From Oryzias latipes (lineage: Eukaryota > Chordata > Actinopteri > Beloniformes > Adrianichthyidae), in NCBI RefSeq assembly GCF_002234675.1, contig NC_019871.2:25499594-25563593 (forward strand): a DNA stretch of 64,000 nt, read 5' to 3'. Positions 1-32,277 of this stretch are shown piece by piece; within the stretch, counting starts at the first letter, position 1, and each line of letters begins with the position of its first letter. Below the pieces are notes generated by a model. It was not told the DNA's origin and did not search any database. It saw only the letters and a list, made by a program, of their open reading frames with translations. A program made the translations under genes and the position numbers.

Positions 1-96
1 TTTTCCTTCTTGCCAAAACATTATTTATAAAATAGCATTTATTAATCACTCATTACTGTGACATACTGGGACATATCTGTGAAAAAAGCCAAGTCA

Positions 97-20073
<19,977 letters not shown>

Positions 20074-22969
20074 TGTTCAAGCCAGAGAGTTGAGTCCTCT
20101 CGAGGGGAACTTCGTTTGACTTCAGGGTGGAGGGAGGGGGGAAGCCGGCTTCAAAGGGGGCACGCGAGTGGAATAAGGAAAAGTCGAAATCGAAGGGGGG
20201 GGGGGGGGGTAGTTTCATCTACACCCGTAAACGGGGTAGCCACAAACGGGATAAAGAAGCACACCTCGACGATTTCCTGGTTTGTGGAGAGAATGAGGAG
20301 GAGGAGAAGGAGGAGGAGGAGGAGGAGGAGGAGGAAGAGGAGGGGGTAGATACAGTAGTGGAGCGGGCTTGTCAACTCCAATCACTTATCCCGCGTTGGT
20401 TCCTTCCAGCGCTAGAAGTAAAAGCCGAGAATCGGCGCCGCTTGCGTGGAAATCAGCACTTCTCTTATCTGACTTTCGGTTTGTTCGCCGAAGCTCGGGA
20501 GTTTCGTCGCCGTCCCACGGGCAGCTTTTCCCGTTCCGTCGGTCCCACGGCGAGACTATGTAAATTCATTGGAGTCTGGCCCAACCCGCCAGCTTCAAAG
20601 TAGGCTAGGATCCCACGGTGCGTTCAGGGACACCACGTAAAAGTGTTGTTCGGGAACATGCGAGGTGTTTCAGGACAGGTCATGCGGTTTGGTTCAGAAC
20701 GGCCTGGAGCAGACGAAATCAACGCGTCTTGCTCAAGTAATTCTTATGACGCTTATTCGATCATTTCAATAAAGACTTACATTTAGATTTACACTCAAAA
20801 AAGTAACAAAACACCTATTTTTTTGCCTGAATAGTTTATTTCTGATTTACTGATTATAAACTAAATCTTTCCCTATTTTTTTATATTACCATACTTACTC
20901 CCAACACGTTTAATGTTTTCAGTTATAACAATAGAAAAAAAACAACACAATTTGTTTTCTCTGATCTCAAATTGATCTCTACTTTAGAGGTAAAAACTAT
21001 AAATACTGTCTTTGAATATTCCTTTAATTTCTTTGTTTTCCTAATACTTCTTACCTAGTGCACCACATAGAATTTAAAACAACAAAAACACACACAAAAA
21101 CTGTCTTGTTAACAATTGCTAGTAGTTATACCTAGAATAATAATGACACAAAAAATATCAAAATGCCAAACCTAATTTTGTGCAGAGATTTTCCATTTTT
21201 TTGTCTGTTTTTTCCTAAAATTCGTAATTTTCCAACCCCTTGAAGGCAGCATCGTGTTTAGGCCTTGCCAAGCCTTCCCTTGCTCTTGTGGCTGCTTAGA
21301 TAAACCAACTATTGAGGCTGCTGTGGTAACTATAGATAGCCTCTCTAATGCTTGAGTCATTAGATCAATTCCACTGAAGTAACAGAAACTATAAACCTTG
21401 GAACATTATGCAATAATAAAAACCATCCAAGGAAGAGAAATTAGGTTCCCATGTTACAGTTTCCGAAGTGAGCGGACAGTAAACAGAAGTGAAAGTCCTT
21501 CATTACGTCTGAATGGCGCGTTATTAACCACAAAGCCAATATATCCTCTTTCTCTCTACACACAAAGACACATGAGCGCACACAGACACACACTAGTGCA
21601 CCTTCCGACAGACAGACTCACTCCTCTGAGCTTCCCCCTGTCAACACTGCGATGACTAAAGTTCAAAGTGACTAAAGTGTCCAACCTGAGCCCGTGCACC
21701 ACGGATTGATGTGCGATGATTGAAACTCAAAATTCACTGTGTGGCTTTCTCTTGACATTTTAAATTGCTTTATGGCCACAGCTTGACGTCAGTTGGTCAA
21801 CCTCATCCACAGCTCAAGCTTATGATTCTGGGAACTGTATGAAGGATCCAAACTGAACCAAAGTAGATGCTTGGAGGTTTTATTGTGACCTAAAAGTAGT
21901 TGGTGAAAAAGCAGACAACTGGGCTGGGTTTGTCTATAAACTCGCCCGATTACCCAGACATCTCAGAATTGAGAAGAGGTGAAACATCTTATATAGTAAA
22001 GGACTAATACTACTACCACTACTACTTTGATGGAATCTACCTGGATGAATGACAATCATACAACAGTGTGAGCTAAAGACGAAAATGCAAAGCTCTGGGA
22101 ATCTACGAAGGGGCTGCAATACAGGAACACACAAATCTGTTAGTTTGCAGGCAGAAGCTGTTGCGTAAACAGCCTGCACTTCAGCTCAATCTTATATTAT
22201 CCAGCTCAGGGTTTGGTAAAGCACCGTCCCGAGGCAGCGTCTGAAAGCTTTAGTCTTGTCTTTCAATTGAACAGAAGCCAAGTCAAAATAATTCTAAAAC
22301 AGATTTTCCGTTGAGTAAAGAAAGAATTTTTGGGATCTTAAGGTTGGTCACACAAGAAGCATCTGTGAACACAGAGCGTTTCCCTTTCCGCGTGTTAAAA
22401 TCTCTTTCAATTTCTTTTTTAACAGGGAGGCAGTGTGAGTGGAGGAGGGTAAAATCTGCAAATGGGAGCAAGACAGTGTTCACTAAGAGGTCTGGGCTTG
22501 AGGCCAGCAAGGAAAAGGGCAGCAGAGGGATTTTAGAAGGAGTTCAGAAATGTGGGCTGTGAACTCTTAAAAATGGGAAACCAGGGCCTGACATGATGAC
22601 AATGGCTGCTGGGCTGCTAGTCTTAAAATACAACACCAAAAAATTGCACTGTTGTCTATTTAGAAATTACGTTTTTATTAGTTAAGTATTGGTCTACATA
22701 TGATTTAAGAAAAACTGTAGCGGTAGGATAACATATTTGAATAGTGTTAAAATGGCAAAAATGTGGCCATTTTTAAAAATAGAACAATCACAACTCCAAG
22801 TAAAATCTTGTTTTCTTGCTGTCTTCCTTCATGGAGCGACACATGGAAAGTCGACAAGCTAAGTCAGTGTCTTTGTTTGTTCCTCCACCTTTCAGAGTTA
22901 AAAATGAAAATCTTGTTCTAATTATTTTTAACATGTTCTTGTAGTATTTTGGAGGACATCTACAAAGAA

Positions 22970-23290
22970 GATTAGGCGTAAATGTGCATTTCTGAGTATT
23001 TCTTTATTCAAATGTGAATCAGGAGCAGACAAATGCTGCTTAAAAAAGAGGGAATTTGTCCCGTGGGAAATACACGAGGCGAGCCACAAGCTCCCTGCTC
23101 TGCTCCATTCTGATGCCCCCACTTGCAGAAAAATAGATCCATGAACAGCTTTGTTTTCCTCATCTGAGCTGGAATCTGGCTCAGAACTGGACGGCTGGAG
23201 AGCTCCAATATTGCTCACCATTTGTGTTGCACTGGTAATATCAGGTTGGTGCTGTGAGGGGCCGTAAGCTAGCGGGAGAGCATGTAAACA
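22970..23290 (-). repeat. Unnamed interspersed repeat X, copy 3
   Basis: Minus-strand copy with a 126-codon frame (22928-23308) containing SSSEPDSSSDEENKAVHGS and GASEWSRAGS. These residues align with the frame in copy 2. The shared SSDE-K and ASEWS motifs suggest a once-coding element. No family was recognised. Confidence 0.7.
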
Positions 23291-23872
23291 GAGAGCTTTC
23301 AGCGCCAAAGGTTCCGCCCACTACTCAGAGGTGAATTTCTAATGAACTACTGCTGTTTTACAGAAACTTTATCTGTCCTAGAAAAAGATATATTTTTGGA
23401 TTTTGACTAAAAAGACATCATAATAATTTAGAAACCACTGTGAAAACTATAAAATAAAGTTGGGTGACTGAGTTTCTTTTCTTTCATTCCTAAACTGAAC
23501 GTTTAATCTTCTTTTTTAACAAAACAGGTTAATGTCTTTTCATTCAGATGAAGTCATCTCTTAAGCAGCAGAGCCACCAACCAGGGCCCTTTTTTTCCAG
23601 ACAGGTTCGACAAGATCTCTGTTTTCAGAGTCTGTTTGTTAAATTGCTCAGATATGACAACACAAAAAGATCAGTGATAACAATCAGCTTGTGTTTTGTA
23701 AGGAAAAGAAAATCCATGTTAATGTGAAAACAGAAAACCCAGTGCTGCAAAGGGACAAAAAATGTGCTACTAGCCAAAGATCACAGCACAACGCACGGCA
23801 GGGGGAAGAGAAGAAGAAGGGATAAAAGAAAGGTGCTCCCTGCCCAAGAAAGGTTATCAGCAGAGCCAGTAT

Positions 23873-23894
23873 CCCCCCCCCCCCCCCCCCCCCC
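23873..23894. repeat. Poly-C tract (22 bp)
   Basis: An uninterrupted run of C followed by poly-A. Simple sequence. Confidence 0.95.
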
Positions 23895-24032
23895 AAAAAA
23901 AAATCAAGATCAAGATCAAACACACTGATGATATGTCAAAAGATAGCACATGCTGCAGCACTAAGTATTGCTAAAATTATGTGCACCTGCGCCACAGATT
24001 ACACGGGAACAAAAGGAAACATGCCATCTAAA

Positions 24033-24652
24033 CAGTGGTGGGCCTTAAATGCCTTTGCTGACTGACTGTAATGTACGCCATGGATGATTTAGCAGGAAAA
24101 TCTCCCACTGATCTCCTTGACTTCCTTCATCAGAAAAATCTGAGTGACAGCATGAATCAGCCGTACAGATTTGTGTTTTTGGCGCTGACCATCCCCGTGT
24201 CCACCGCATCTGTCGAGCGACATTTTCGCCTCTAAAGTGAATTAAAACCTTTACAGAAACACAACTGGACAGACTCGGCTCTCAGCACTGGCCTTGATGG
24301 AACAGAAAAGGACTTCTTGACGGAACTGAAGCGCAACAATCTACATGACAGGGTGATCATACTGTTTTTGAGGAAAGAGAGGAGGATGGATTTTGAGTGA
24401 AATGATAAATATCATAATAAATAATATTTACAAATGTATGTGGTTATTGTTGTTTTGTGCTGGCTGTAGTTGCATAGCGAGATTTCTTTACTGGTTTGTT
24501 TATTCAGTTTATTTAGAGGCATTTATTGTGGCTACAGGAATTTTCAATATGCAATGCAAAGCTCGTTTCAGCATAGTAAAATGGTCATTGAGAGGTTGAT
24601 TCAGACGAAGCACAACTGAAGGCCCCGGTGTGTAATGCAGGGTCCGCCACTG
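24033..24652 (+). mobile_element. Degenerate hAT transposon with transposase remnant
   Basis: Left end CAGTGGTGGGCC and right end GGTCCGCCACTG are near-matching inverted repeats. The flanks share only the core 'atct', so the 8-bp duplication has decayed. The interior retains the end of a hAT transposase (see 24080-24399), so most of the element has been deleted. Confidence 0.7.
24080..24399 (+). pseudogene. hAT-family (ZMYM1-like) transposase C-terminus, frameshifted
   Basis: One frame from 24080 ends ...LALTIPVSTASVERHF, the hAT dimerisation signature, then hits TAA at 24233. A second frame gives RNTTGQTRLSALALMEQK. A third gives EKDFLTELKRNNLHDRVI and ERRMDFE, ending TGA at 24397. Order and spacing fit the hAT C-terminal dimerisation region broken by at least two frameshifts. 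It is non-functional and a transposon relic, not a host gene. Confidence 0.8.
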
Positions 24653-24809
24653 GATCTGTTGAATTATGAAAAATCCCGGACGAGCCCCCAAATAAGTTAC
24701 AGACCTTCAGAAGCACAGCTGGGTGAGGTTTAACCGAGCCTAAAAAGAAAACACCATATGAACAGAACAGAAACCAGGAACACAGTTGTTTGGATAAGCT
24801 GCAGAATGA

Positions 24810-25065
24810 TGGTGGGCTGCACAGTGCTGCAGCGGTTAGCACTGGGGCCTCGCAGCAAGAAGAACATGGTTGGAAGCCTTGGAAGTTGTGAGCCATTTTG
24901 CAAGTTCTCCCCATGCCTGTGTGGGCTTTCTCTGGCCCTCCAACTTCTCCTAACAGTCCAAAAGGTTTTCATAGGTTATGTGGTAACTCTAACTTGCTCT
25001 TTGGGTTGTGTGTTTGGCTGTCTAAGTGGGACCCTGCGACGGACTGGCAAACAGTACGGCCAAAG
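24810..25065 (+). mobile_element. SINE/RTE-tail repeat fragment
   Basis: Contains 'gcggttagcactggggcctcgcagcaagaag', then 'gcaagttctccccatgcctgtgtgggctttctc' and 'gggaccctgcgacggactggcaa'. This is the order of a very common fish SINE with an RTE-like tail, diverged from the consensus I recall. Overlapping ORFs here are accidental. Confidence 0.65.
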
Positions 25066-28000
25066 GTAGTTGTCGTGAGAGTCAGTCACCCCCTGATGGT
25101 GCCTGTCCACCAAGGGCCCCGATTCTTTAAAAAACTCCACAAACAGAAATCCAAAGTCCATCCCCCAACTAAACAGACAAAACTGCATGTAGGCACTGAG
25201 TTGCCAACCACATTCTGAAGCATATTACAAAATGCCCTGCATCAGCTGACCAGGAGTAAACAAAGCAGTGCTTTGCACTTGCTTTGGGATCTACGCCAAT
25301 CATATCAAGCATTTCAACAGACTCACGAGGCTTTGGAGCAAACCACTGAAGCTTACGCGTCGCAAGGGATGTCTTAACACCTGCCTTTGCATTCGTTTGC
25401 AGCTATGAAAGAGATTCAACAGGAATATAACCCAGTCAATCCAATAAAATAAGTTTGACTTAAAACAGCCTACTACTTAAAATAAATTGACTATATGTAT
25501 ATATTGCCTTTGCTAGAGATTATAGATTATTCCTGCATTTTTTGCAGCGGATGAAACAAACATAACGTACACAAAGTTGTTCTTTTTACTGATGGTTGAA
25601 CTTTACATTAAGAGAACACATAGAAAGGGTTAAGTTGTCAGATGTTTACTGGATAATACAAGAAGACGCAGACAGAGTAAAGTTTATTTGGATCTCAGTA
25701 GGGTGACATTGACTAGAGCAGGGGTTTTTCAAAGTTTTTGTGGCAGAGGGCCCACTTAGAAGCTCAACATTAGACTGGGGACCAATTTTGGTGAAAAAAA
25801 ATGGATAAACAGAAAAAGTTGTTTTTAACCAAGTGTTATCTGTACAATTAACCAGATGTTTTCCTGAAGGTTGCTGTCCAGATTTTCTACTCGTCTAGTA
25901 ATTGTATCATTTGACAGACTTATTTTTTCAAACTTTTTCTTCAGCTACTTTCAGCATTTATTCTTTTTGCAAACTCTCCGTCACATTAGGGCTTGCTTTG
26001 CTCGGCCATTTCCAAAGCCACAGCGTAGCTTGCTTCTGTCACAGCTTCACTGGATTTAGCCATTTTTGTAAACATTATCTGCTGTGCGGCAAAGCCTCGT
26101 TGTAGTTGTTGGAGTTTACTGTTGCGCTCCTCGCCAGTAAATTTGTCATAGTTTTTATGATTTGTGACATAGTGACGATTTCTATTGAATTCTTTGAGCT
26201 TTTACCTTTTACCTGCTTGCAAATCAGGTACATGACTTTATGCAGCCCTCGAGGTACGTCAAAGTAAGCATTTGTCCACTTAGCTTGAAAGCGCCTTTTC
26301 TTCTCGCCAACACAAAGGAACCTGCTCTGGCTCTCTTTTATTGAGGGCCACAAAAAAATCTTCCCTCGGGCTGGCATTGGCCCCCGGGCCGCACTGAACG
26401 AGAGGAACCCAGGGATTATAAATACTTCCAGATGCACACGGGAGACTGAGACTAAAAGTCAAGTGATTCTTTTCGACCTTAATGGGAAGTTGAGCATCTG
26501 GAGAGGAGGGAGAGTATTCAGCGTAAAAGTGTTGGTGTTGCTCAGGCCTTTGACTCCGAAGTATTACGGAGTGAGGGTCGTGTACAAAAAAATCCAGAAA
26601 AATGTCATTCCTACTAGAAGGATTTGCTCAACTTGTATGTTAGCATTTTGAAATAAAACATAATTTTTTAAAAAAGTCACAGGATAATGCAGTTAGATTA
26701 ATAAAGAGGAAAATACGTTTTATTTGAATATTTTCCTAATTTAAAAAAAAAATGAAAGAAACAACATTTTCTGCTATCTCTGACAGTAACACTGGACTTA
26801 TTCATCCATGGATGGATGGATGGATGGATGGATGAATAAGCAGGCGGGTAGGTATTTTTAAAACCTAATAAAGTTTCCATGCAGCTTACAAAGGCGGCAA
26901 ACCAAGCTGCTTCAAACTTGTCAAACACAATATTGTTCTCATGTGTAACCACTAGATGGCGACAGGGAGATAGATTTGGGACATCATTTGTATACTGCTT
27001 AGAATGAACTTTTTAAAAAGTTTCTTTAAGTTCACCCTTTGCGCCTTTATCTCACATCCTAAAGCCAGTAATCTAGTAAAGCCTTTAATCATGCATACTA
27101 GAAAAGACAAAGGCCAAAAAAAAAACTTACCTCACAAAATCCTTTAACAATCAACCACTCACTCAAACGTCTCATCCTAACAAGCAGGCTTCTTTTCAAT
27201 GAAAGAATTTCAAGCATGTCACGTTCAGCCACCAGTCTAGATTTGACCTCCAGCAATTGGATCATTGTATTAAAGTGAAGAAAATACCAGATAATTTGTT
27301 TTTCACATTTCTGCACTGACAACATTTTGTGGTGGGTAAGCAAAAAAATAAAACATAAAAAAGACAAAAAAATCTACAGTTTTGTAACCCTAAAGGTGAA
27401 TGCAATGCAGAAATACAACAATATTAAATTAAGCAGCCAATGGAAACTCCATATGTCTGAACAAAGCTTGCACTAAAGATCCACACTCACACTAATGGTT
27501 ATTTTAGTGTCACAGTCAACCTGTGAAACACATATTTAGACCGTGGAAGAAGCTGAAATTCTAGGAGAAGAGTAGCAAGAACATGCAAAGTCCAGAAAGG
27601 ACCCAACCAGGATTTTCTTGCAAATTTAAGATATTTGGACAACAAAAACTGACTTGGTAAAAACCCCACCTCAAAATGGCTACTAACACCCCTTTGAATG
27701 TTGTGTTTTAAAAACAATAAATATTTTGCAGATTGTTTATTATTTTTCCTCCTTTTTAGTGAGTCGAGATACCAAATAGTTGAGTAAATCATTTTTTCAC
27801 ATCGGAAAAATTAGCGGGCACATGTGTCCCGAGTCTCTTCAGACTGCAGTAAACTTCAATTCTGCCATACTTCAAAAGCCCGCTAGGTGGCAGCACAACC
27901 TCAGCATGTTGTAATGGACTGAAGAGTGTTTTCAAGGTTTCCAGCTAACTTGCCTGCTTCTCTGCCAAATGATTGTAAAATTACTCATACAAACAAAAAG

Positions 28001-29170
28001 AATGTAGAATTTTTTATGCTGATGGTTTAACTGTTTTATCACTAAAACTGAGATATTAAATAAATGTGACATCACCTGTAATTTTTAAAACCCTATCATA
28101 GATTTGAGATCAAATATGCTAAATAATATGAGAAACTATGATAATTCAATAAATAAATAAAGAAAAATCAATGAATTAAAAGCATTGTGAAGTTATGTTC
28201 AGTGTGACATTACACTGCACAACGTCTACAGGGCCTGTGGTAAAACATTATCATTGCAATTTTTTGATAAAGTCATTAGAAAATGAAGGCGATTACAAAC
28301 GGAGGCCATAAAAATGTCCAAATCTAACTGAGAAGAAGCACAAAGGAACGTTTCTATGTGTCGGTGTGCAGCTTTGGGAGCAGAGCTTAAACAATTTTCA
28401 AATATCAATAAAGTCAAGAACATTTATAGAGTTTCACAAAATGAAGACCGTTTGAACAAATTCCAAAAATGTGTGATTATTGTGAAATAATCAATGCTTT
28501 ATTAATGAAAACCCTTTTTGTTAATGGACATGTGTGATAAACCTTATTGAAGCGACGTGAAAGTGTCTTTTTGATGAAAATCAATATCACTTTTCCATTT
28601 ATGAATCTCCAATTATGATTCTGAGTACTGTGGAGAAGATGACATCTTTCCCCACATTTTTGCTTTTAATGTCATTATTTCTGAAATCAGTTAGATCTAT
28701 CTGTGTGATTTCTTGTTTTATCTCCAATGAATGCTTGAACTACACCAATCAAATCAATCATTACTTTTAATCAAATGTTGACTTATTTCTGTGCCAAAAC
28801 CTTGCAGTGCATCCAATAGACGCTACAAACAACAATGGTCTAACAATTAAAAGAGATAATGGTATAAGAATTACAGTTTTAAAAGGTGATGTCATTGAAA
28901 TTCTCCCTTTATGTCATACATGTGCTGACGTTTACCATATCAAACCAGGATGCGGGTTTTGATGGAGTCAGAGAGGTGACAGAGAGAAAGGTTCATGTTC
29001 TTCATGAGGAGATGAACTGAAGATATAGATTATATTGATCACAAACGTTAAAACAACTTTGACGTTGTATTTCTCTTTTAATGTTTTTTTATTTATTTAT
29101 TCCTTTTTAGAATGGGCCCCTCCTTTGTTGTTCAGTTTCTTCTGCACACTTGTGTTTGTTTGCAGAGGAT
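25066..29170. other. Intergenic DNA, no gene seen
   Basis: AT-rich sequence. Around 25716-26400 there are hAT-like phrases ('caggggtttttcaaag' near the left, 'cccccgggccgcactg' near the right) that may be one decayed element. A short GGAT repeat lies near 26808-26835. No host exon was recognised. Confidence 0.4.
26808..26835. repeat. (GGAT)n microsatellite
   Basis: About seven tandem GGAT units. Short simple repeat. Confidence 0.85.
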
Positions 29171-29179
29171 CATGCAACT

Positions 29180-29400
29180 GATCCCTGTTGTTTTGACTGA
29201 CTTCACCATTTGGCCGTCCCTCCCTCCCTCCCGGCCTCGCGGCTCGGACGCCTCGGCCGCGGCTCTGCTTGAAAACAAGCGGCGGCTCGGGTGACCGCGG
29301 GCCGGATCGATGCGCTGCCGCTGCGGGGTGTCGCGTTGCTCGCAGTATCGCTGCATGGACGATCGCTATCGGAGTCACACTTCCCCCTCTTATCGCTCAG
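29180..29400. promoter_or_regulatory. Isolated CpG-rich block, possible promoter
   Basis: A sharp GC/CpG peak (for example ggcctcgcggctcggac and gaccgcgggccggatcg) in AT-rich surroundings, unmethylated-island-like in composition. Both strands carry short open frames but none resembles a known protein. It could be the promoter of an unrecognised transcript or a captured GC-rich fragment. Confidence 0.35.
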
Positions 29401-29732
29401 CTCCTGAATAAAACATCTGCCTTCCTGCTCACGGATGGATCACTCCCGACTCCCCCCAAAAACACGGGGCGCACGTGTCAGGAGAAACAGGATGTGAGAC
29501 ACTTACAAAAATAAGAGGATCCAACTCCAAACACTCCAAGAATCTCATTCATAAATCTGCCTTGGCCCTTACATATCACGTTAGGACAACAAAATATAAA
29601 GAATGTCGTTAATAAACACGTTTTTTTTTCTATTTAAAGGAACTTTTAAAAATAAAAGTAGCTTTATTCTGAAAAATCCAAGAAAGTTTGATAAATGTGT
29701 CTGGTCTGATTTGGAAAATCTGAAGTGCAAAA

Positions 29733-29755
29733 TATATATAAATATGTATACATAT

Positions 29756-29807
<52 letters not shown>

Positions 29808-29892
29808 ACACACACACACACACACACCCACACACACGCACACACATATATATATATACATACACATATTAACATATGTGTATGTATATATA
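29733..29892. repeat. (CA)n microsatellite flanked by (TA)n
   Basis: A nearly pure CA tract of about 90 bp (29757-29849, with two CCCA interruptions) between AT-alternating flanks. All six-frame ORFs across it are artefacts. Confidence 0.97.
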
Positions 29893-30479
29893 TATCTAGA
29901 CAAAAATCCAAAAGATCATGTGATATTTTTTTACTGCTGCATTTCAAGCACTAAAATTATTAAATAAAACAGTTTACTAGTAAGTCAAATCCATTCCAGA
30001 TATTAATTATTACATTGACTGGAATGTAGAGAAAAATAATGAGATTCATTACAGTGTGATTATTTATAAACATACTGGTAAATAAAAAAGATTGTAGTAC
30101 TGCATACAGCACAAACAAGCCATGTTAGATTCATTAGATATAATGATTATTGAATAAAGACAATTAGAGTTCGGTCTGTGACTTAAAAATCAGTGCAAAG
30201 AAGTATTTTCTGATTTTTTACACTATGTCATTTTTAAAACAACGCATAAAACAGCTCAGATGTAAAATTGTTCGGTTGATTTTTGTTTAATGCTGTTTTT
30301 GAAAGCTCTAAAAAACTAAATTCAACCTATTTTTACTTCTTTTAAATTAAAAATACATTAATGCAAAGTTATAGTGGGCCTATTTTATTTATTTTTTGTC
30401 ATGGCATAAGTACGGTGGCCCTGAAGTGCAAAGCATTCAACAAATCACTCGATACAAAAACATTTTTAAGATCACAACA

Positions 30480-30810
30480 ACAATTAAAAAAATAAAAAGT
30501 TAAAAAGCAGCATTACATTTTAGAAAACAAAACAAAATTTCAGAAACCAAAACTTAAAAAACAAAAATGAAAAAAAAAAACATTTCAGAAAACAAAATTC
30601 ATTTCCAGAAGGATAAAAAAAGAAATATTAAAAAAATGAAAACATTTCAGAAAACAAAAATTAATTTCCAGAAAAAAAAGGAAATACTAAAAAATGAAAA
30701 CATTTCAGCAAAAAATTAAATATTTAAAAATGAAAAACATTTCAGAACACAGAATTAATTTCCAGAAAACAAAACGAAATCTTCAAAAATGAAAAACATT
30801 TCCAAACCGG
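30480..30810. repeat. A-rich tandem subrepeats in the left foldback arm
   Basis: Five to six diverged units of about 55-60 bp, built on 'aaatgaaaacatttcagaaa' plus 'attaatttccagaa'. The mirror copy lies at about 33600-33900 in the right arm. Confidence 0.8.
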
Positions 30811-31077
30811 AAGAGGCAGGTACTATGGAACAACGCTGATTGGATGATGATTTTTGTCAGTCATTTGAACTGAAAAGTATTTTAAATGAAGTGATGCCGG
30901 ATTTTATCGTCCAAACAACAATGTACCATAATAATCCACGTATTTCCCATTTATATATCAAATAAAAATTGCAGCAAACTGTTAATGAACTTTTAAATTA
31001 TTTTTTTAACATTTCGCCTGACACACGATCACCCGGAAGTAATTTGTGAGCACTTTTACTTTGAACGCTGTGCGCTA

Positions 31078-31771
31078 ATGTCTACGGCTGCGAGGTTCAC
31101 GCTGTCAATCATCTTCAGGTAAGAATCAATTCTGTGATCTTTTCTTTTGTCAGTCACATGTCTCTAAGGATGTTAATTTTAGGATGTTAATTAAAGTGTT
31201 GCTTTGAAAAGATAATTTCTTTATCTTGCGCATGCGCAAAAGGAACCCGATGGAGACGAACCGTCTTCACATGATAGCCGTTCCCGTTTTCGGTGACATG
31301 AGAGAAAAAGCTCCGAGCCAGCCTGATTCTGTGATTTATACAGTAATTACAGTAATTATATGGCATCAGTGTTGCTAAAAATCGACTTTAAGACTGAAAT
31401 CAGTAAACAAGTTCTTATGGGAAATAACATTAAAGTGCATTGTATATTTTTGAACCATGCATATGCATATACTGACACTTAAAAATAAACTTTAAAAGTT
31501 TATAAAATACTTAATTGAATTAACATGTGATATTTCTGCAGGTGAAGTTTCTCAAAGCGAAGTTCCAGAAAGGTTTGTGCTGCAGAAGAACAGATGGCAG
31601 CTCTACATGGGAATACAAGAAGACTAAAGTCATTCATATCATTGTGCAGTGTACAGGCAAGTCACCATGATTTATGTGCAATGTAATCAATAAATATTAT
31701 TTAACCTTAATATCTAATTTTTTTTTTGTTTAAATTGCAGGTCCTTTAAAAAAAAGTCTTCAAACTGCTGC
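31078..31771 (+). other. Possible spliced exons inside the foldback element, plus strand
   Basis: An ATG at 31078 opens MSTAARFTLSIIF before a good donor (ag|gtaaga at 31118/31119). Candidate acceptors follow (tttctgcag near 31541, then aaattgcag near 31740), with a donor gcaagt near 31658. After the first acceptor one frame reads EVSQSEVPERFVLQKNRW but the phase does not match exon 1. No domain was recognised. It could be non-coding, a decayed cargo gene or chance. Confidence 0.25.
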
Positions 31772-32277
31772 ATAAGCCTGATTTGTTGTAAATGATGCAG
31801 TGGAGAGTGAAAAACGAAGCACAATTCCTGGCTTTAGTGTCGGGCTGATGATCTGGAAATCACATCTGAGGAATCGCATCAAACACTTGTACAACTCCAA
31901 ACAACTTAATGATCCTTTAAGCAAAACTCCAGTTTAAAATGTTCATATTAGACTTGCTTCATTTAGGAGTTTTTCCATGTTTACCATTTTAGGTTTTAAA
32001 GCTTTATTAACAAAGTTGATGTTTGATTTTCAAAGCTGTTGTTTAGAAATGTTTCTTTGTCAATGAAAAAACTGAATGCTGACGTGAGGATTGTAATAAT
32101 GGATATGAAAATAAACAAATTTGTTTCATAGCAATGCAGTATATTTATTGAAAACTTAACGTGAAAACGTTACTCAGTAACAGAAACAAAGAAACGGTTG
32201 TGGATTTTCCTTTATGGGCTTCTTCATGCAGTTAATCAAATGTTGCGCTTACAATCAGCATTTACTCAGCGTACCTG

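Larger units (their letters stand above)
20641..24032. other. Intergenic DNA upstream of vasp
   Basis: AT-rich DNA right of the vasp promoter. Apart from repeat X copy 3 (22970-23290) and a poly-C tract at 23873-23894, I see no exon, RNA gene or intact transposon. Confidence 0.5.

Noticed and set aside
20127-20603. 158-codon plus-strand frame with a poly-Glu stretch
   Set aside because: It crosses a poly-G run and a GGA repeat in the vasp promoter, antisense to the 5' UTR. The acidic tract is translated microsatellite, and no domain or conservation sign is present.
29180-29400. Ribosomal RNA fragment
   Set aside because: GC-rich wording resembles rRNA expansion segments, but no conserved rRNA core motif could be matched.
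29581-29967. Several His/Thr or Val/Cys repeat frames
   Set aside because: These are translations of the (CA)n/(TA)n microsatellite on both strands.
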